Notes under the pieces: generated by a model
What the model was told of the DNA's origin: nothing
Databases searched by the model: none
What the model saw: only the letters and a program-made list of their open reading frames with translations
NCBI GenBank assembly: GCA_030765065.1
Contig: CM060978.1
Location: forward strand, 112,635,692 to 112,699,691
Reading direction: 5' to 3'
DNA: 64,000 nucleotides
DNA from: Deroplatys truncata
Taxonomy: Eukaryota > Arthropoda > Insecta > Mantodea > Mantidae
Part shown: positions 23,421 to 34,207 of the stretch, piece after piece
Layout: every line of letters begins with the position of its first letter
Numbering within the stretch: the first letter of the stretch is position 1
Position numbers and translations under genes: made by a program

Positions 23421-23754
23421 CACTATGATAAATGGAATAATATTAATTATGCTTTGGTTACCAGGGGTGACGGTACAGCAATAACAAGGTTCCTAAGTTT
23501 CCAAATTGACACACCCCGGCAGTCAGAACATGTAGACCGGGGACCCCACCCCTCACAGAGGGGGTCCAACGTCCTTCAAGAGAGTCTGGATATCACGGCA
23601 AACAGCCGAAGGCCGAGGGACGGAGAAAAGGCTCAGAGAGCATGCGTTTTCCCTGCCACGCCGCACCGAAACACCATTGCTGACAGTTCTAGCCCTGAAA
23701 GATATCTAACGGGGTGAAGGATGAATGGCATGATGAGTAGAACGAAATAGAGGG
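23421..23754. other. GC-richer unassigned stretch
   Basis: A 107-codon frame (non-ATG start) crosses it, rich in Arg, Pro and Ser and with no motif. The neighbouring SINE fragments suggest it is repeat-derived. Confidence 0.35.
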
Positions 23755-23875
23755 ACAGGAAATTTGGAGGTGAAAGAAATCATCCAGTATTCGCCTGACG
23801 ACCTGGGAAAATTCCCGAAAACACCCATGGGTCAGAGTGGGCGGTCGCCGGGGATCGAACCTTACTTTAGTATTC
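23755..23875 (-). mobile_element. SINE-3 fragment
   Basis: Read on the minus strand, it has GGTTCGATCCCCGG (B box), an ATGGGTGTTTTCGGGAATTT linker and CAGGCGAATACTGGATGATT, matching the core at 15.6 kb with a shortened linker. Confidence 0.5.
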
Positions 23876-24215
23876 TTACTAAAGCTTATTTTTCTATCTA
23901 CTACATTTTATTCCAAATAAACCTTTGGAGAAATAGCTACATTACACATTTCGTTATAGATACAAAGAGGACAGAGCTAGTCAAATGTTTAAGAACTGGA
24001 CGCTATATGCCGACCTTAAAACCATACTGTTTCCATGCATTGTTTTAATTAATTCAGTCAAGTTTATTATACACAATTAGTATTTACAGTTGAGCTAATA
24101 ACATACAAAATAATTCCAAAGAATTACAACACTTGTATTGAGAATACAATTCAGTGACTGCCCTCGGAATCTTTAAAAAAAATAGAATAATAATAGTTTG
24201 TAAAAAGGAAAATAA
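23876..24215. other. Gene-free interval
   Basis: AT-rich, nothing recognised. Confidence 0.4.
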
Positions 24216-24219
24216 TACA

Positions 24220-24600
24220 GAGGTTTATAAGCGGAGAAGATCGATGTGATGTTTTCTCTTCAGTCTGTGTGACGGGTCGTTCTTCGGGCATGTTCTGAGG
24301 AATTTCATTCAATAAAGAGTTCTGATGGTCAATGAAGGATGTGAATAGTTGAGTAGATGAAGACTCAAGCGTACTTTCAACTGTAGGAATACGAATATCT
24401 TTGTGAAGTGAAGAATTGCGGATGTACCAAGGAGCATCCGCTATGATCCGAAGAGCCCGATTTTGGAAGGTCTGAATTCTGTTGACTTGTGATTTGGAAG
24501 CTGAGCCCCAAATTGAGCACCCGTACATCCAGATGGGTCTGATTAGACTGAAATATATGAGCCTTTTGAGATGCAGTGTTCACGAGAAATAACTGAGTCA
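24220..24600 (-). pseudogene. Jockey-type non-LTR retrotransposon fragment (reverse transcriptase C-terminal region)
   Basis: The minus-strand frame contains YGCSIWGSAS, then IQTFQNRALRIIADAPWYI and RNSSLHKDIRIPTVE. This is the conserved region after the polymerase domain of Jockey-clade ORF2 proteins: Y-G-x-x-x-W, then IQ-x-x-QN-x-x-LR, APWYVRN and the LH-x-DL-x-x-P block. The upstream polymerase core is absent and a frameshift lies near 24525, so it is a short dead 3' fragment, as is usual for 5'-truncated LINEs. Confidence 0.8.
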
Positions 24601-24764
24601 ACAAAGTACTTCAAGAGAATGACCAAGAAATCAACAATTCGAACCTTTATAACAGATATCCCAGAAACGGTTTATGCCACAAAAAAGCTGATTTTAAATA
24701 AAGTCTGCGTTTTAAAGAAATCTACATTTCTTCTGTGGCACATTTTCGTCTATCCTTAACGTTT

Positions 24765-25083
24765 ACCAGTTATACAAGATTATACAAAATTCCTTCCGAA
24801 TGAAGAGGATTTCACAATATATTCTCAGAAAATTCAAGACGTATATTTTACTTATCATGTAAATATCTTTAATATATCATATTTTAATAAAAACCATTAG
24901 AGCCATTCTTTAAGGAATCAAAATTTTCGAAAAATGTTCCATGTAAAGGTTAGTTGGGATGGAGAGATTTTCTTGAAAACCTTCGTGTCGCATCTTTGGA
25001 AGGTACTGAACCTAAACACTAAGTATGGTATTTATCCGACTTTTCGTTTTTGAGTTATGCCGTTCACAGTCACACACACGGAC
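24765..25083 (-). mobile_element. Family A fragment, inverted
   Basis: It contains the reverse complement of the internal family A blocks (the CATCTTTGGAAGGTACTGAA and GAAAAATGTTCCATGTAAAG regions) up to the CACACACACGGAC microsatellite point. It lies head-to-head with the plus-strand copy that follows. Confidence 0.75.
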
Positions 25084-25098
25084 CTTTTTCTAATTTTT

Positions 25099-25226
25099 AC
25101 TTTCTCTACTACGTATAGTAAGTAGGGGAAGTATTGCATTCCACCCAAAAATTCGATACCGAGATTTCGCCGGAAATACATGTTTTGAGACCTCCTGAAT
25201 CCAAAAAAAGCATTTTTGGAAACATG

Positions 25227-25260
<34 letters not shown>

Positions 25261-25975
25261 TGTGTGTGTGTCTGTGAACAGCATAACTCAAAAACGAACA
25301 GTCAGATAAGCACCAAACTTGGTATTTAGGTTCAGTATCTTCCAGAGATGCGACACGAAGGTTTTCAAGAAAATCCCCCCACCCCAGACTACCCTTTACA
25401 TGGAAGATTTTTCGAAAACTTTAATTTTCTCAAAAATGGCTCTAACGATTTTGATGAAAATATCATATGTTTAAGATAATGTCATGAGAAATGAAATGTA
25501 TATCTCGAATTTTCTGGGAATGTCTCCAAAAGTATTCTTCATTGTGAACGACTTTTGCATAACTGGTAAACCATAAGAGATAGACAAAATTTTACTACAC
25601 AAAAAATGTAGATCGCGTTAAAATACACAACTAATGTCATATACATTTCTTTTGTTGAGTGAACCGTTTTCGAGATATTGCTTGTTATTTCCTTAAATTT
25701 TCCAATACTTATACTTTTCTCAAATGCGTTATTCATTTTTTTTATGTCCTGGACATGCAAAGAGAATGGAATGCGCCACATAGCAACCAGCGTTAAAATA
25801 TTTGACTATCGCTTAAAAGCTACCATATTTCCCTTGCATCTACAAGAAAATTACCAATAAGATTGACATCTCGATATCTCGATTAACATGAAGCATATGG
25901 AGAATAGGCGTTTGTAAAATTAGATTGTACAAGAGTAGAGAAAGTCATGTGAGTGTAACACATCAGATTTTTTTA
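25099..25975 (+). mobile_element. Family A element, copy 3
   Basis: A full-length copy with an interrupted (GT)n tract at 25228-25275 and a type B tail (ATGTCCTGGACATGCAAAGA). The end reads GAGTAGAGAAAGTCATGTGA. Confidence 0.85.
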
Positions 25976-26077
25976 TTTAGGGAGTCTCAAAACGTGTATT
26001 TCCGGTGAAATGTCGGTATCGAGGTTTTGGGTGGCATGCAATACCTTTTCTACCTACTATGTACGCGGTAGACAATA
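25976..26077 (-). mobile_element. Family A head fragment, inverted
   Basis: Starting at GGGAGTCTCAAAACGTGTAT, this is the reverse complement of the first ~100 bases of family A, with several changes. It makes an inverted arrangement with copy 3. Confidence 0.7.
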
Positions 26078-26476
26078 TATTGAGAAATACTTCCGTGATC
26101 ATACGAGATATGTGTGTGGCTCCTTGACTGCTTTGCCGTTAGATGTCGTGCTTACTGCTGCATTACTGGGTCAAGGATACGGCTTCGACCTTTTGAGTTC
26201 CTCAATGAATGCATTAAAAAGCTGCACATTTTACAAGTGCCCCTACCTCCGGCTTATAATTAGCAGAGGGTTACAATAGAACAATGACACTCGCTGCTAT
26301 ATCAGGGCATTTATTGTATAATGTGAAGCTTGAAACCTGAGCTCAAATTTAGAGCAATACAAACAGTATTACTCTGTTACACTATATTTTATTCGTAGAG
26401 ACAACCAGATTATGTCTACATCCTATGCCAAGGCACTGGGTGGCTGGTCCACACCGAGAACATAACAGCAGCAAAA

Positions 26477-26514
<38 letters not shown>

Positions 26515-27296
26515 TAATAATAGTAATAATAATAATAATAATATGCTGCTCTTGTTACATCTACGATCAGGATAAGAAAAATGTTTGCGGGAAAGAATAA
26601 TTTTTAGAAATGCATTTACTGGTACAAAAATTAAAAGTTTACATTTTATTGAATCTAATACACCGGATAAACAAGTTTGTGATTATTAAGTTACAACTGC
26701 TTGATGAATCTATACATTTTAATAATGATTAACACTTAAAACATTTATGAACGCTTCTTCCGCCCTCCGCCGTATCCTCCGTGGTTGAAAAGACAAGATA
26801 AGAGAAGAAAAGGAGAGAAGAGCCGCGTAACAAACCCATAACAACCTAGCCAGCAATAAAGTCCCTGGCAGTCAAACCTGCACGCGCGCGACGCGCGCGC
26901 ACATACACACACATGATAGAAAGTAAAATGTTCAGTCCACAGTCTTTACTAATATTAAGTGCATGGACAAACCGTGGTTTAAGTCTGAGGATTTATCCGA
27001 ACCGCGCTCGTTAGATCTAAACAAAGGATTTTATAAAGCTTTATTGTGAATTAGAGATACCACAATGTGCTAATAGGCAGTACGCGCTGCTGTAGTTATG
27101 ATGGTCTATTTACATAATTCGGTGTTGCTAAACTCGCAAGAAATGTATAAAAAGCTGACGGGCAGATAGAGAAAGGTTCACATACACACATTTACAAAAC
27201 AATTAAAGAAAGCTATGCTGACGATTTAAAAATGTATTTACTAAGAATGATGAAAGTATTCTGAAGTTGTTGTGTTTAATAAAATAGGCCATATTA
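26078..27296. other. Gene-free interval before the palindrome
   Basis: Holds an (ATT)n/(AAT)n tract at 26478-26545, a short GC/CG alternating tract near 26881-26900, and otherwise AT-rich unique-looking DNA. Confidence 0.45.
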
Positions 27297-27302
27297 CTCC
27301 TG
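27297..27302. repeat. Left copy of 6-bp target-site duplication CTCCTG
   Basis: CTCCTG directly precedes AGTAGTAATAGTCCCGG. The same six bases directly follow the right terminus at 45382-45387. Confidence 0.65.
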
Positions 27303-27313
27303 AGTAGTAATAG

Positions 27314-27460
27314 TCCCGGATGAGCCAATTGTTTTAACGATAATCCTGCCGCTAGGGGCGCTAGTGTCGCTAGTGTCGCTGCGTGCGACGGCGGCGGCGG
27401 TAAGTTTGAAAAGCGCCCTGAGCGTTAGGATTATCGTTAAATCGGTTGGCTCATCCGGGA
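27314..27460. repeat. Terminal stem-loop, left end
   Basis: TCCCGGATGAGCCAATTGTT at 27314 pairs with AAATCGGTTGGCTCATCCGGGA ending at 27460, continuing through ACGATAATCCT/AGGATTATCGT. The stem is about 34 bp with three mismatches or so. The loop of ~79 bp contains GCTAGTGTC repeats and GGCGGCGGCGG. It resembles a MITE captured at, or forming, the tip of each arm. Confidence 0.75.
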
Positions 27461-27478
27461 CGAGTTGAAAGAATTGAG

Positions 27479-27519
27479 GAAGTGACGTGTAGTGTTTTGA
27501 TTGGTTCGTTAATTTGGGG
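27479..27519 (-). promoter_or_regulatory. ER-stress-type element, outermost, left arm
   Basis: Mirror of 45165-45205. On the minus strand it reads CCAAT, nine bases, CCACG, followed by TCAC. Confidence 0.5.
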
Positions 27520-27628
27520 TGGAAGATGAAGGAAGGAAGATGGAAGAGTATGGAGGTCGCGTGATGGAGAGGAGCTGGGTAGCGAGGTGTTGTCTGTGCG
27601 GAGGTCGGTACTGAAAGAGGGGAAAAGA

Positions 27629-27769
27629 TGGGTAGCGAGGGATAAAAAGTGTAACAGAAAGTGACGTGTGAAGTTGTGATTGGTGGGAATAAGAAGTGAT
27701 TTTATTGGTGGGAAGGAGCAAATGAGAGTTGTTGATTGGTAAGAATAAGAGGGATTATGATTGGTGGAA
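27629..27769 (-). promoter_or_regulatory. CCAAT-cluster promoter module P1, left arm
   Basis: Mirror of the right-arm module at 44915-45055: four CCAAT boxes at 25-31 bp spacing, a CCAAT-N9-ACACGTCA element and a TTTTTAT box. All are oriented outward on the minus strand. Confidence 0.45.
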
Positions 27770-28129
27770 AGAAAAAGGTGTGGGAGTGGGGTATGTTGGA
27801 GGTGATGGGAAAGGTGAGTTTTGCTAGCAGCAAGATTTGCAAAAGCCTGTCTTGAACTGATCAGCAATTTTTGAACGTCGGATGGTAGTTTTCTTGAGTG
27901 GATAGAGAGATGGGGGCGATATGAGATGCGGTGGCGAAAATGGGAACTAGACAAGGTTGTTGAGACAAGAGGTTTAAGGACGAGGAAATTTGGAGGTTAG
28001 TGGTGAACACGGCGGTCGCAAGAGGTGGGGGTAAGGAGACGCAGTGGTGAGAATGGGAACTAAAAGAAGATGGGGGTAGCAAGAGTTTTAGAAGAGTAGA
28101 TTTTGAGGTTAAAATAGTGGGAACTAAAA

Positions 28130-28342
28130 ATGGCGGAGGGTCTGCGACAAGGAGATGCGGTGAGAACTAAACAAGATGGCGGTCGCAAGAGGAGGGTAAG
28201 GAGATTTGAGGTTACAGTACGAAAACACGAAAGGATATATTCCTACGCCAAGCAGGTCCGAAAAATAATTATGCGTGTGGTACTTACCTGTTACCGGTGT
28301 GGATGCGTCACCAAACGCGCGGCACGCGAGGCGGAAAAATAA
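28130..28342 (+). CDS. Hypothetical 70-aa basic ORF (left arm, copy 1)
   Basis: An ATG frame starting in AAAATGGCGGAGGG encodes a very basic protein with GGRKRRVRRFEV and a CYRCGC motif. Tandem and mirror copies exist at 29196-29408, 43276-43488 and 44342-44554. This copy differs from its mirror at six of 70 residues, while the other pair is identical. It runs antisense to the outward promoter modules. Coding function is doubtful. Confidence 0.15.
   Translation: MAEGLRQGDAVRTKQDGGRKRRVRRFEVTVRKHERIYSYAKQVRKIIMRVVLTCYRCGCVTKRAAREAEK
28287..28287 (-). promoter_or_regulatory. Consensus 5' splice site, left arm unit 2
   Basis: Minus-strand sequence AACAG/GTAAGTACC, a perfect CAG/GTAAGT donor. 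It is the mirror of 44397, where the exon side reads CCAG. Confidence 0.4.
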
Positions 28343-28381
28343 AAGCAAACTGTTTTTGAAAATGCTTAACCAGCTTTAAGA

Positions 28382-28525
28382 TCAACCAACATCACTACGC
28401 ACTGATATACCTAGGTTTTTAAAGCGGTACAGACACCCTTTGCAGAGGCGTAATTTAACTATACCAAAAACCTGGTACTGGACCATCGTGATGGTCGCTA
28501 GCGTACGTAGGAGCAGGGTTCTCAT
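28382..28525 (-). CDS. Hypothetical 47-aa ORF (left arm, copy 2)
   Basis: Mirror of 44159-44302. The same ATG-initiated frame ends in a CKGC-containing, Arg-rich tail and lies upstream of the splice donor of its unit. Confidence 0.2.
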   Translation of the reverse strand: MRTLLLRTLATITMVQYQVFGIVKLRLCKGCLYRFKNLGISVRSDVG

Positions 28526-28698
28526 AGCCGGTCGAAAGCGGTCAAAAACGTGTACGACGTAGGTGTTCACCGTAGCTGCTGCCGAGTGAACGATCGAGGT
28601 GTGAATAAACAAGATCTGTTCTCGCCGGCAATTTGGTTCGGAGATGTGAGCAGCGGCGAGGTGGTGTCTGTGCGGAGGTCGGGACTGAAAGAGGGAAA

Positions 28699-28839
28699 AG
28701 ATGGGGAGCGAGGGATAAAAAGTGTAACAGAAAGTGACGTGTGAAGTTGTGATTGGTGGGAATAAGAAGTGATTTTATTGGTGGAAAGGAGCAAATGAAA
28801 GTTGTTGATTGGTAAGAATAAGAGAGGTTATGATTGGTG
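28699..28839 (-). promoter_or_regulatory. CCAAT-cluster promoter module P2, left arm
   Basis: Mirror of 43845-43985, with four CCAAT boxes, a TGACGTG motif (GTGACGTG on the plus strand) and a TTTTTAT box. Confidence 0.45.
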
Positions 28840-29195
28840 GAAAGAAAAAGGAGTGGGGTATGTTGGAGGTGATGGGAAAGGTAAGTTTTGCTAGCAACAA
28901 GATTTGCAAAAGCCTGTCGTGAACTGATCAGCAATTTTTTGAACGTTGGATGGTAGTTTTCTTGAGTGGATAGAGAGATGGGGCGATATGAGATGCGGTG
29001 GCGAAAATGGGAACTAAACAAGGTGGTTGAGACAAGAGGTTTAAGGACGAGGAAATTTGGAGGTTAGTGGTGAACATGGCGGTCGCAAGAGGTGGGGGTA
29101 AGGAGACGCGGTGGTGAGAATGGGAACTAAAAGAAGATGGCGGTAGCAAGAGGTTAGAAGAGTAGATTTTGAGGTTAAAATAGCGGGAACTAAAA

Positions 29196-29408
29196 ATGGC
29201 GGAGGGTCTGCGACAAGGAGATGCGGTGAGAACTAAACAAGATGGCGGACGCAAGAGGTGGGTAAGGAGGTTTGAGGTTACAGTACCAAAACACGAAAGG
29301 ATATATTCCTACGCCAAGCAGGTCCGAAAAATAATTATGCGTGTGTTACTTACCTGTTACCGGTGTGGATGCGTCACCAAAAGCGCGGCACGCGACCCGG
29401 AAAAATAA
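29196..29408 (+). CDS. Hypothetical 70-aa basic ORF (left arm, copy 2)
   Basis: Tandem copy of 28130-28342 and identical to its mirror 43276-43488. The same CYRCGC motif is present. Coding status is unsupported beyond the open frame. Confidence 0.15.
   Translation: MAEGLRQGDAVRTKQDGGRKRWVRRFEVTVPKHERIYSYAKQVRKIIMRVLLTCYRCGCVTKSAARDPEK
29353..29353 (-). promoter_or_regulatory. Consensus 5' splice site, left arm unit 3
   Basis: Minus-strand AACAG/GTAAGTAAC, mirror of 43331. Confidence 0.4.
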
Positions 29409-29447
29409 AAGCAAACTGTTTTTGAAAATGCTTAACCAGCTTTAAGA

Positions 29448-29591
29448 TCAACCAACATCACTACGCACTGATATACCTAGGTTTTTAAAGCGGTACAGAC
29501 ACCCTTTGCAGAGGCGTAATTTAACTATACCAAAAACCTGGTACTGGACCATCGTGATGGTCGCTAGCGTACGTAGGAGCAGGGTTCTCAT
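29448..29591 (-). CDS. Hypothetical 47-aa ORF (left arm, copy 3)
   Basis: Mirror of 43093-43236, identical protein frame. Confidence 0.2.
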   Translation of the reverse strand: MRTLLLRTLATITMVQYQVFGIVKLRLCKGCLYRFKNLGISVRSDVG

Positions 29592-29833
29592 AGCCGGTCG
29601 AAAGCGGTCAAAAACGTGTACGACGTAGGTGTTGGCAGTAGCTGCTGCCGAGGCAACCGTCGAGGTGCGAATGAACGAGATCTGTTGTTGCAGGCAATCT
29701 GGTTGAGAGATGAGAGGCGCGGTGGTAAAAATGTGAACTAAATAAGATGGCGGAGGCACGAAGTTGAGGTTAAGGAGCGGCGAGGTGTTGACTGTGCGGC
29801 GGTTGGGGTCTGAAAGAGGGGGAAAGATGGCGA

Positions 29834-29964
29834 ACGAGGGATAAAAAGTATAACAGAAAGTGACGTGTGAAGTTGTCATTGGTGGGAATAAGAAGTGATG
29901 TTATTGGTGGAAAGGAACAAATGAAAGTTGCTGATTGGCGAGAATAAGAGAGATTATGATTGGT
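29834..29964 (-). promoter_or_regulatory. CCAAT-cluster promoter module P3, left arm
   Basis: Mirror of 42720-42850, with four CCAAT boxes and the GTGACGTG word. Confidence 0.45.
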
Positions 29965-30079
29965 GGAAAGAAAAAAAGGTGTGGGAGTGGGGTATGTTGG
30001 AGGTGATGGAAAAGGCAAGTTTTGCTACCAACAACATTTGCAAAAGCCTATCCAGAACTCATCAGCAATTTTAAATAAC

Positions 30080-30832
30080 TAGTGTTTCGGGGGTTTTCTC
30101 TGGTTGGTAGACGAATGCAAGCTGTTTCTACCATACTTATATTATTCGTCTTTTTCCTTTTTTTTTTTTTAAAATGACTAGTTTTTCTTTTTTTTTTTTT
30201 TTGGGGGGAGTTTTCTGCGGATGGTAAACAAATGCAAGCTCTTTCTGCTTTTTCATAGGTTTTCCCTGGTTGGTAGGCGTTTTCTGTACTGGTTGACGAA
30301 GGCGTTTCTAATTTTGGAGGTTTTCTCAGGTTTTTAGCGGTTGTCCCTGCCCGGTAGGCAAATGATGAAGTTTTACCTTGTCGGCGCACGGATACTAGGC
30401 ACGTACTGGCGCGCACACACACACACACACACAGAGAGACAGACAGACACACAGACAGGCACACACACACGGACATGTTTCCAAAAATGCTTTTTTTTTT
30501 TTTTTTTTTTTTGATTCAGGAGGTCTCAAAACGTGTATTTCCGGTGAAATCTCGGTATCGAATTTTTGGGCGGAATGCAATACTTCCCCTACTTACTATA
30601 CGTAGTAGAGAAAGTAAAAAAGTATTGAAAAATTTAAGGAAATAACAAGCAATACCTCAAAAGTGTACTATCTTGTTTTCACGGGTTTTCCAGATCGGTA
30701 AGCCTTAGAATACTCTTAGAGCTTTTTTCAGGTTTTTTAGCGGTTGTCCCTGGCCGGTAGGCAAATGATAAAGTTTTTCTATAACGTCGTCGTTTTGGCT
30801 TGTGGCGTGCGGATACTAGGCACGTACTCGCG

Positions 30833-30871
<39 letters not shown>

Positions 30872-30900
30872 ATAGTAGCGTATAAAAAAAAACTGATGTG
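30080..30900. repeat. Low-complexity and simple-repeat zone, left arm
   Basis: Contains T/A homopolymers (30162-30202, 30491-30512), (CA)n at 30418-30432 and 30841-30866, a family A head on the minus strand (30478-30625), and two related copies of a GGTTTTCCCTGGTTGGTAGG-like word set. The homopolymer lengths differ from the mirror arm. Confidence 0.6.
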
Positions 30901-33755
30901 TTACACTCACATGACTTTCTCTACTCTTGTACAATCTAATTGGTAGCTTTTAAGCGATAGTCAAATATTTTAACGCTGGTTGCTATGTGGCGAATTCCAT
31001 TCTGTTTGCATGTTCAGGACATAAAAAAAATGAATAAACGAATTTGAGAAAAAGTATAAGTATTGGAAAATTTAAGGAAATAACAAGCAATATCTCGAAA
31101 ACGGTTCACTCAACAAAAGAAACGTATATGACATAAGTTGTGTATTTTAACGCGATCTACATTTTTTGTGTAGTAAAATTTTGTCTATCTCTTATGGTTT
31201 ACCAGTTATGCAAAAAAGTCGTTCACAATGAAGAATATTTTTGGAGACATTCCCAGAAAATTCGAGATATACATTTTATTTGACATGACAATATCTTAAA
31301 CATATGATGTTTTAATCAAAATCGTTAGAGCCGTTTTTGAGAAAATTAAAATTTTCGAAAAATGTTCCATGTAAAGGGTAGTCTGGGGTGGGGGGATTTT
31401 CTTGAAAACCTTCGTGTCGCATCTCTGGAAGATACTGAACCTAAATACCAAGTTTGGTGTTTATCCGACTGTTCGTTTTTGAGTTATGCTGTTCACAGAC
31501 ACACAGACACACAGACACACAGACAGACACACACACGGACATGTTTCCAAAAATGCTTTTTTTTTTGGATTCAGAGATTCTCAAAACATGTATTTCCAGT
31601 GAAATCTCGGTAACGAATTTTTGGGTGGAATGCAATACTTCCCCTACTTACTATTCGTAGTAGAGAAAGTAAAAATGAATAACGCATTTGAGAAAAAGTA
31701 TAAGTATTGGAAAATTTAAGGAAATAACAAGCAATATCTCGAAAATGGTTCACTCAACTAAAAAAAAATGTATATGACATAAATTGTGTATTTTAACGCG
31801 ATCTACATTTTTTGTGTAGTAAAATTTTGGCTATCTCTTATGGTTTACCAGTTATGCATACTGAACCTAAATACCAAGTTTGGTGTTTATCCGACTGTTC
31901 GTTTTTGAGTTACGCTGTTCACAGACACACAGACGCACAGACAGACAGACACACAGACACACAGACACACAGACAGACACACACACGGACATGTTTCCAA
32001 AAATGCTTTTTTTTTCTGGATTCAGTGATTCTCAAAACATGTATTTCCAGTGAAATCTCGGTATCGAATTTTTGGGTGGAATGCAATACTTCCCCTACTT
32101 ACTATACGTAGTAGAGAAAGTAAAAATGAATAACGCATTTGAGAAAAAGTATAAGAATTGGAAAATTTAAAGGAAATAACAAGCAATATCTCGAAAAACG
32201 GTTCACTCAACAAAATAAATGTATATGGCATAAGTTGTGTATTTTAACGCGATCTACATTTTTTGTGTAGCAAACTTTTGTCTATCTCTTACGGTTTATC
32301 AGTTATGAAAAAGTCGTTCACAATGAAGAATTCTTTTGGAGACATTCCCAGAAAATTCGAGATATACATTTCATTTCTCTCGACATTATCTTAAATATAT
32401 GATATTTTCATCAAAATCGTTAGAGCCATTTTTTAATACAAAGAGAACGGGATTTCACAAGTGAAACAGTACTGTGATAACGATACCACTGAAACAAAAA
32501 AAAAAATCTGATGTGTAACACTCACATGACTTTCTCAACTCTTGTACAAAGTATTTTTACAAACGCTTATTCCCCATCTAGTTCATGTTAATCGAGATAA
32601 ACATTTGCAAAATCTATTTTATTGCTAATTTTCTTGTATAAAAAAAAAAATCTGATGTGTAACACTCACATGACGTTCTCTACTCTTGTACAAAGTATTT
32701 TTACAAACGCTTATGCTCCATCTAGTTCATGTTAATCGAGATAAACATTTGCAAACTCTATTTTATTGCTAATTTTCTTGTAGATGTAGGGGAAAATATA
32801 TTTACAAGGGGAATATAGAAAAACAGTAGCCTTTAAGCACATACATATCTCTTAATAGCTGGTTGCTATGTGCAGCACCATTGTTTTTGCCACAGATTAA
32901 TACTGTTTGCATATCAAAGACAAAAAAAAAAATGAATAACGAAGTCCCATTTGAGAAAATAAATATTGGAAAATTAACAAACAATATCTCGAAAACGGTT
33001 CACTCAACAACAAAAATGTATATTACATAAGATGTGTATTTTAACGCGATCTACATTTTTTGTGTAGTAAAATTTTGTCTATCTCTTACGGTTTTTGAGT
33101 TATGAAAAAGACGTTCACAATGAAGAATACTTTTGGAGACATTCCCAGAAAATTCGAGATATACATTTCATTTCTCACGACATTATATTAAACATACGAT
33201 ATTTTTCATCAAAATCGTTAGAGCCATTTTTTTTAATACAAAGAGAACGGGATTTCACAAGTGAAACAGTACTGTGATAACGATACCAACAAAACTAATT
33301 ATTATTCACCCACTGAAACACATAAAAAAAAATCTAATGTGTAACACTCACATGACTTTTCTCATCTCTTGTACAAAGTATTTTTATAAACGCTTATTCC
33401 CCATCTAGTTCATGATAATCGAGATAAACATTTGCAAACTCTATTTTATTGCTAATTTTCTTGTAGACGTAGGGAAAATATATTTACAAGGGGAATATAG
33501 AAAAACAGTAGCCTTTAAGCACATACATATCTCTTAATAGCTGGTTGCTATGTGCAGTACCATTCTTTTTGCCACATATTAATACTCTTTGCATATCAAA
33601 GACAAAAAAAAAATGAATAACGAATTCCCATTTGAGAAAATAACTATTGGAAAATTTAAGTAAATAACAAGCAATATCTCGAAAACGGTTCACTCAACAA
33701 TAAAGATGTATATGACATAAGTTGTGTATTTTAACGCGATCTACATACTTTCGTA
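30884..33755 (-). mobile_element. Scrambled family A copies and tail modules, left arm
   Basis: At least one long copy (30884-31674), a second deleted head-proximal copy ending near 32126, and several tandem tail modules (starts near 32505, 32645, 33325) lie in the same minus orientation. AACACATCAGAT and AGTAGAGAAAGT words mark the junctions. The arrangement is mirrored at 38930-41800. Confidence 0.75.
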
Positions 33756-33759
33756 CTCA

Positions 33760-33760
33760 C
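33760..33760 (-). promoter_or_regulatory. 5' splice-site-like sequence, left arm inner
   Basis: Minus-strand TTATAG/GTGAGTACG, mirror of 38927. Confidence 0.35.
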
Positions 33761-34207
33761 CTATAAGATATAGAGGGTAGAGGTCGTACGAACGTAGCAC
33801 TTTGAGAATTTATATTCAACAGTTGGTGTTACTCCTTAGAAAGGAAGTATCTGCTGATTTTTATTTAATTCTTTACATTTTACATAACACGTATGCACTG
33901 GCACAACACAAAAGCACTACACACGATACTCAGTTTTAATATTTGCACTAATAACATCAGGAATAACTGAAGTCTGCAAACAGTCATTTCCCATGTGCAG
34001 CCTTACGTACAGAGAACGTGTGTGGCTGATCTATGTGTAAAAAGAGCCTGAGAGCGGATGTACGTCAGCGGTAAAATCTTTTAAATGCATTTTTATTGGC
34101 GATGGTAGAAATCGTGCAGTGGTGGATCGTGAAAATTCATATAAATGGATGTATCACCTCATAATAAGCCTCTATATACCAAGAATATTGAGTTTTTAAA
34201 AAGTCAG
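33761..34207. other. Inner single-copy segment, left arm
   Basis: Mirror of 38480-38926. No ORF is recognised. It contains TGACGTAC-type and TTTTTACAC words. Confidence 0.4.

Larger units (their letters stand above)
27469..29994 (-). repeat. Tandem ~1.07-1.13 kb promoter cassettes, left arm
   Basis: The word GATAAAAAGT recurs at 27641, 28714 and 29840 (the last ending GTA), giving periods of 1073 and 1126 bp. Each cassette read outward has promoter module, leader, 47-aa ORF, 5' splice site and ATGGCGG-type mini-repeats. The outermost cassette is truncated after its promoter by the terminal stem-loop. Confidence 0.8.

Noticed and set aside
27451..27954. 167-codon frame on the minus strand (mirror 44730-45233) in the palindrome
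   Set aside because: It starts at a non-ATG codon, is low-complexity (Ser, His, Leu, Pro, Thr) and reads straight through the CCAAT/ERSE promoter modules. The same pseudo-protein appears in the other cassettes with shifts.
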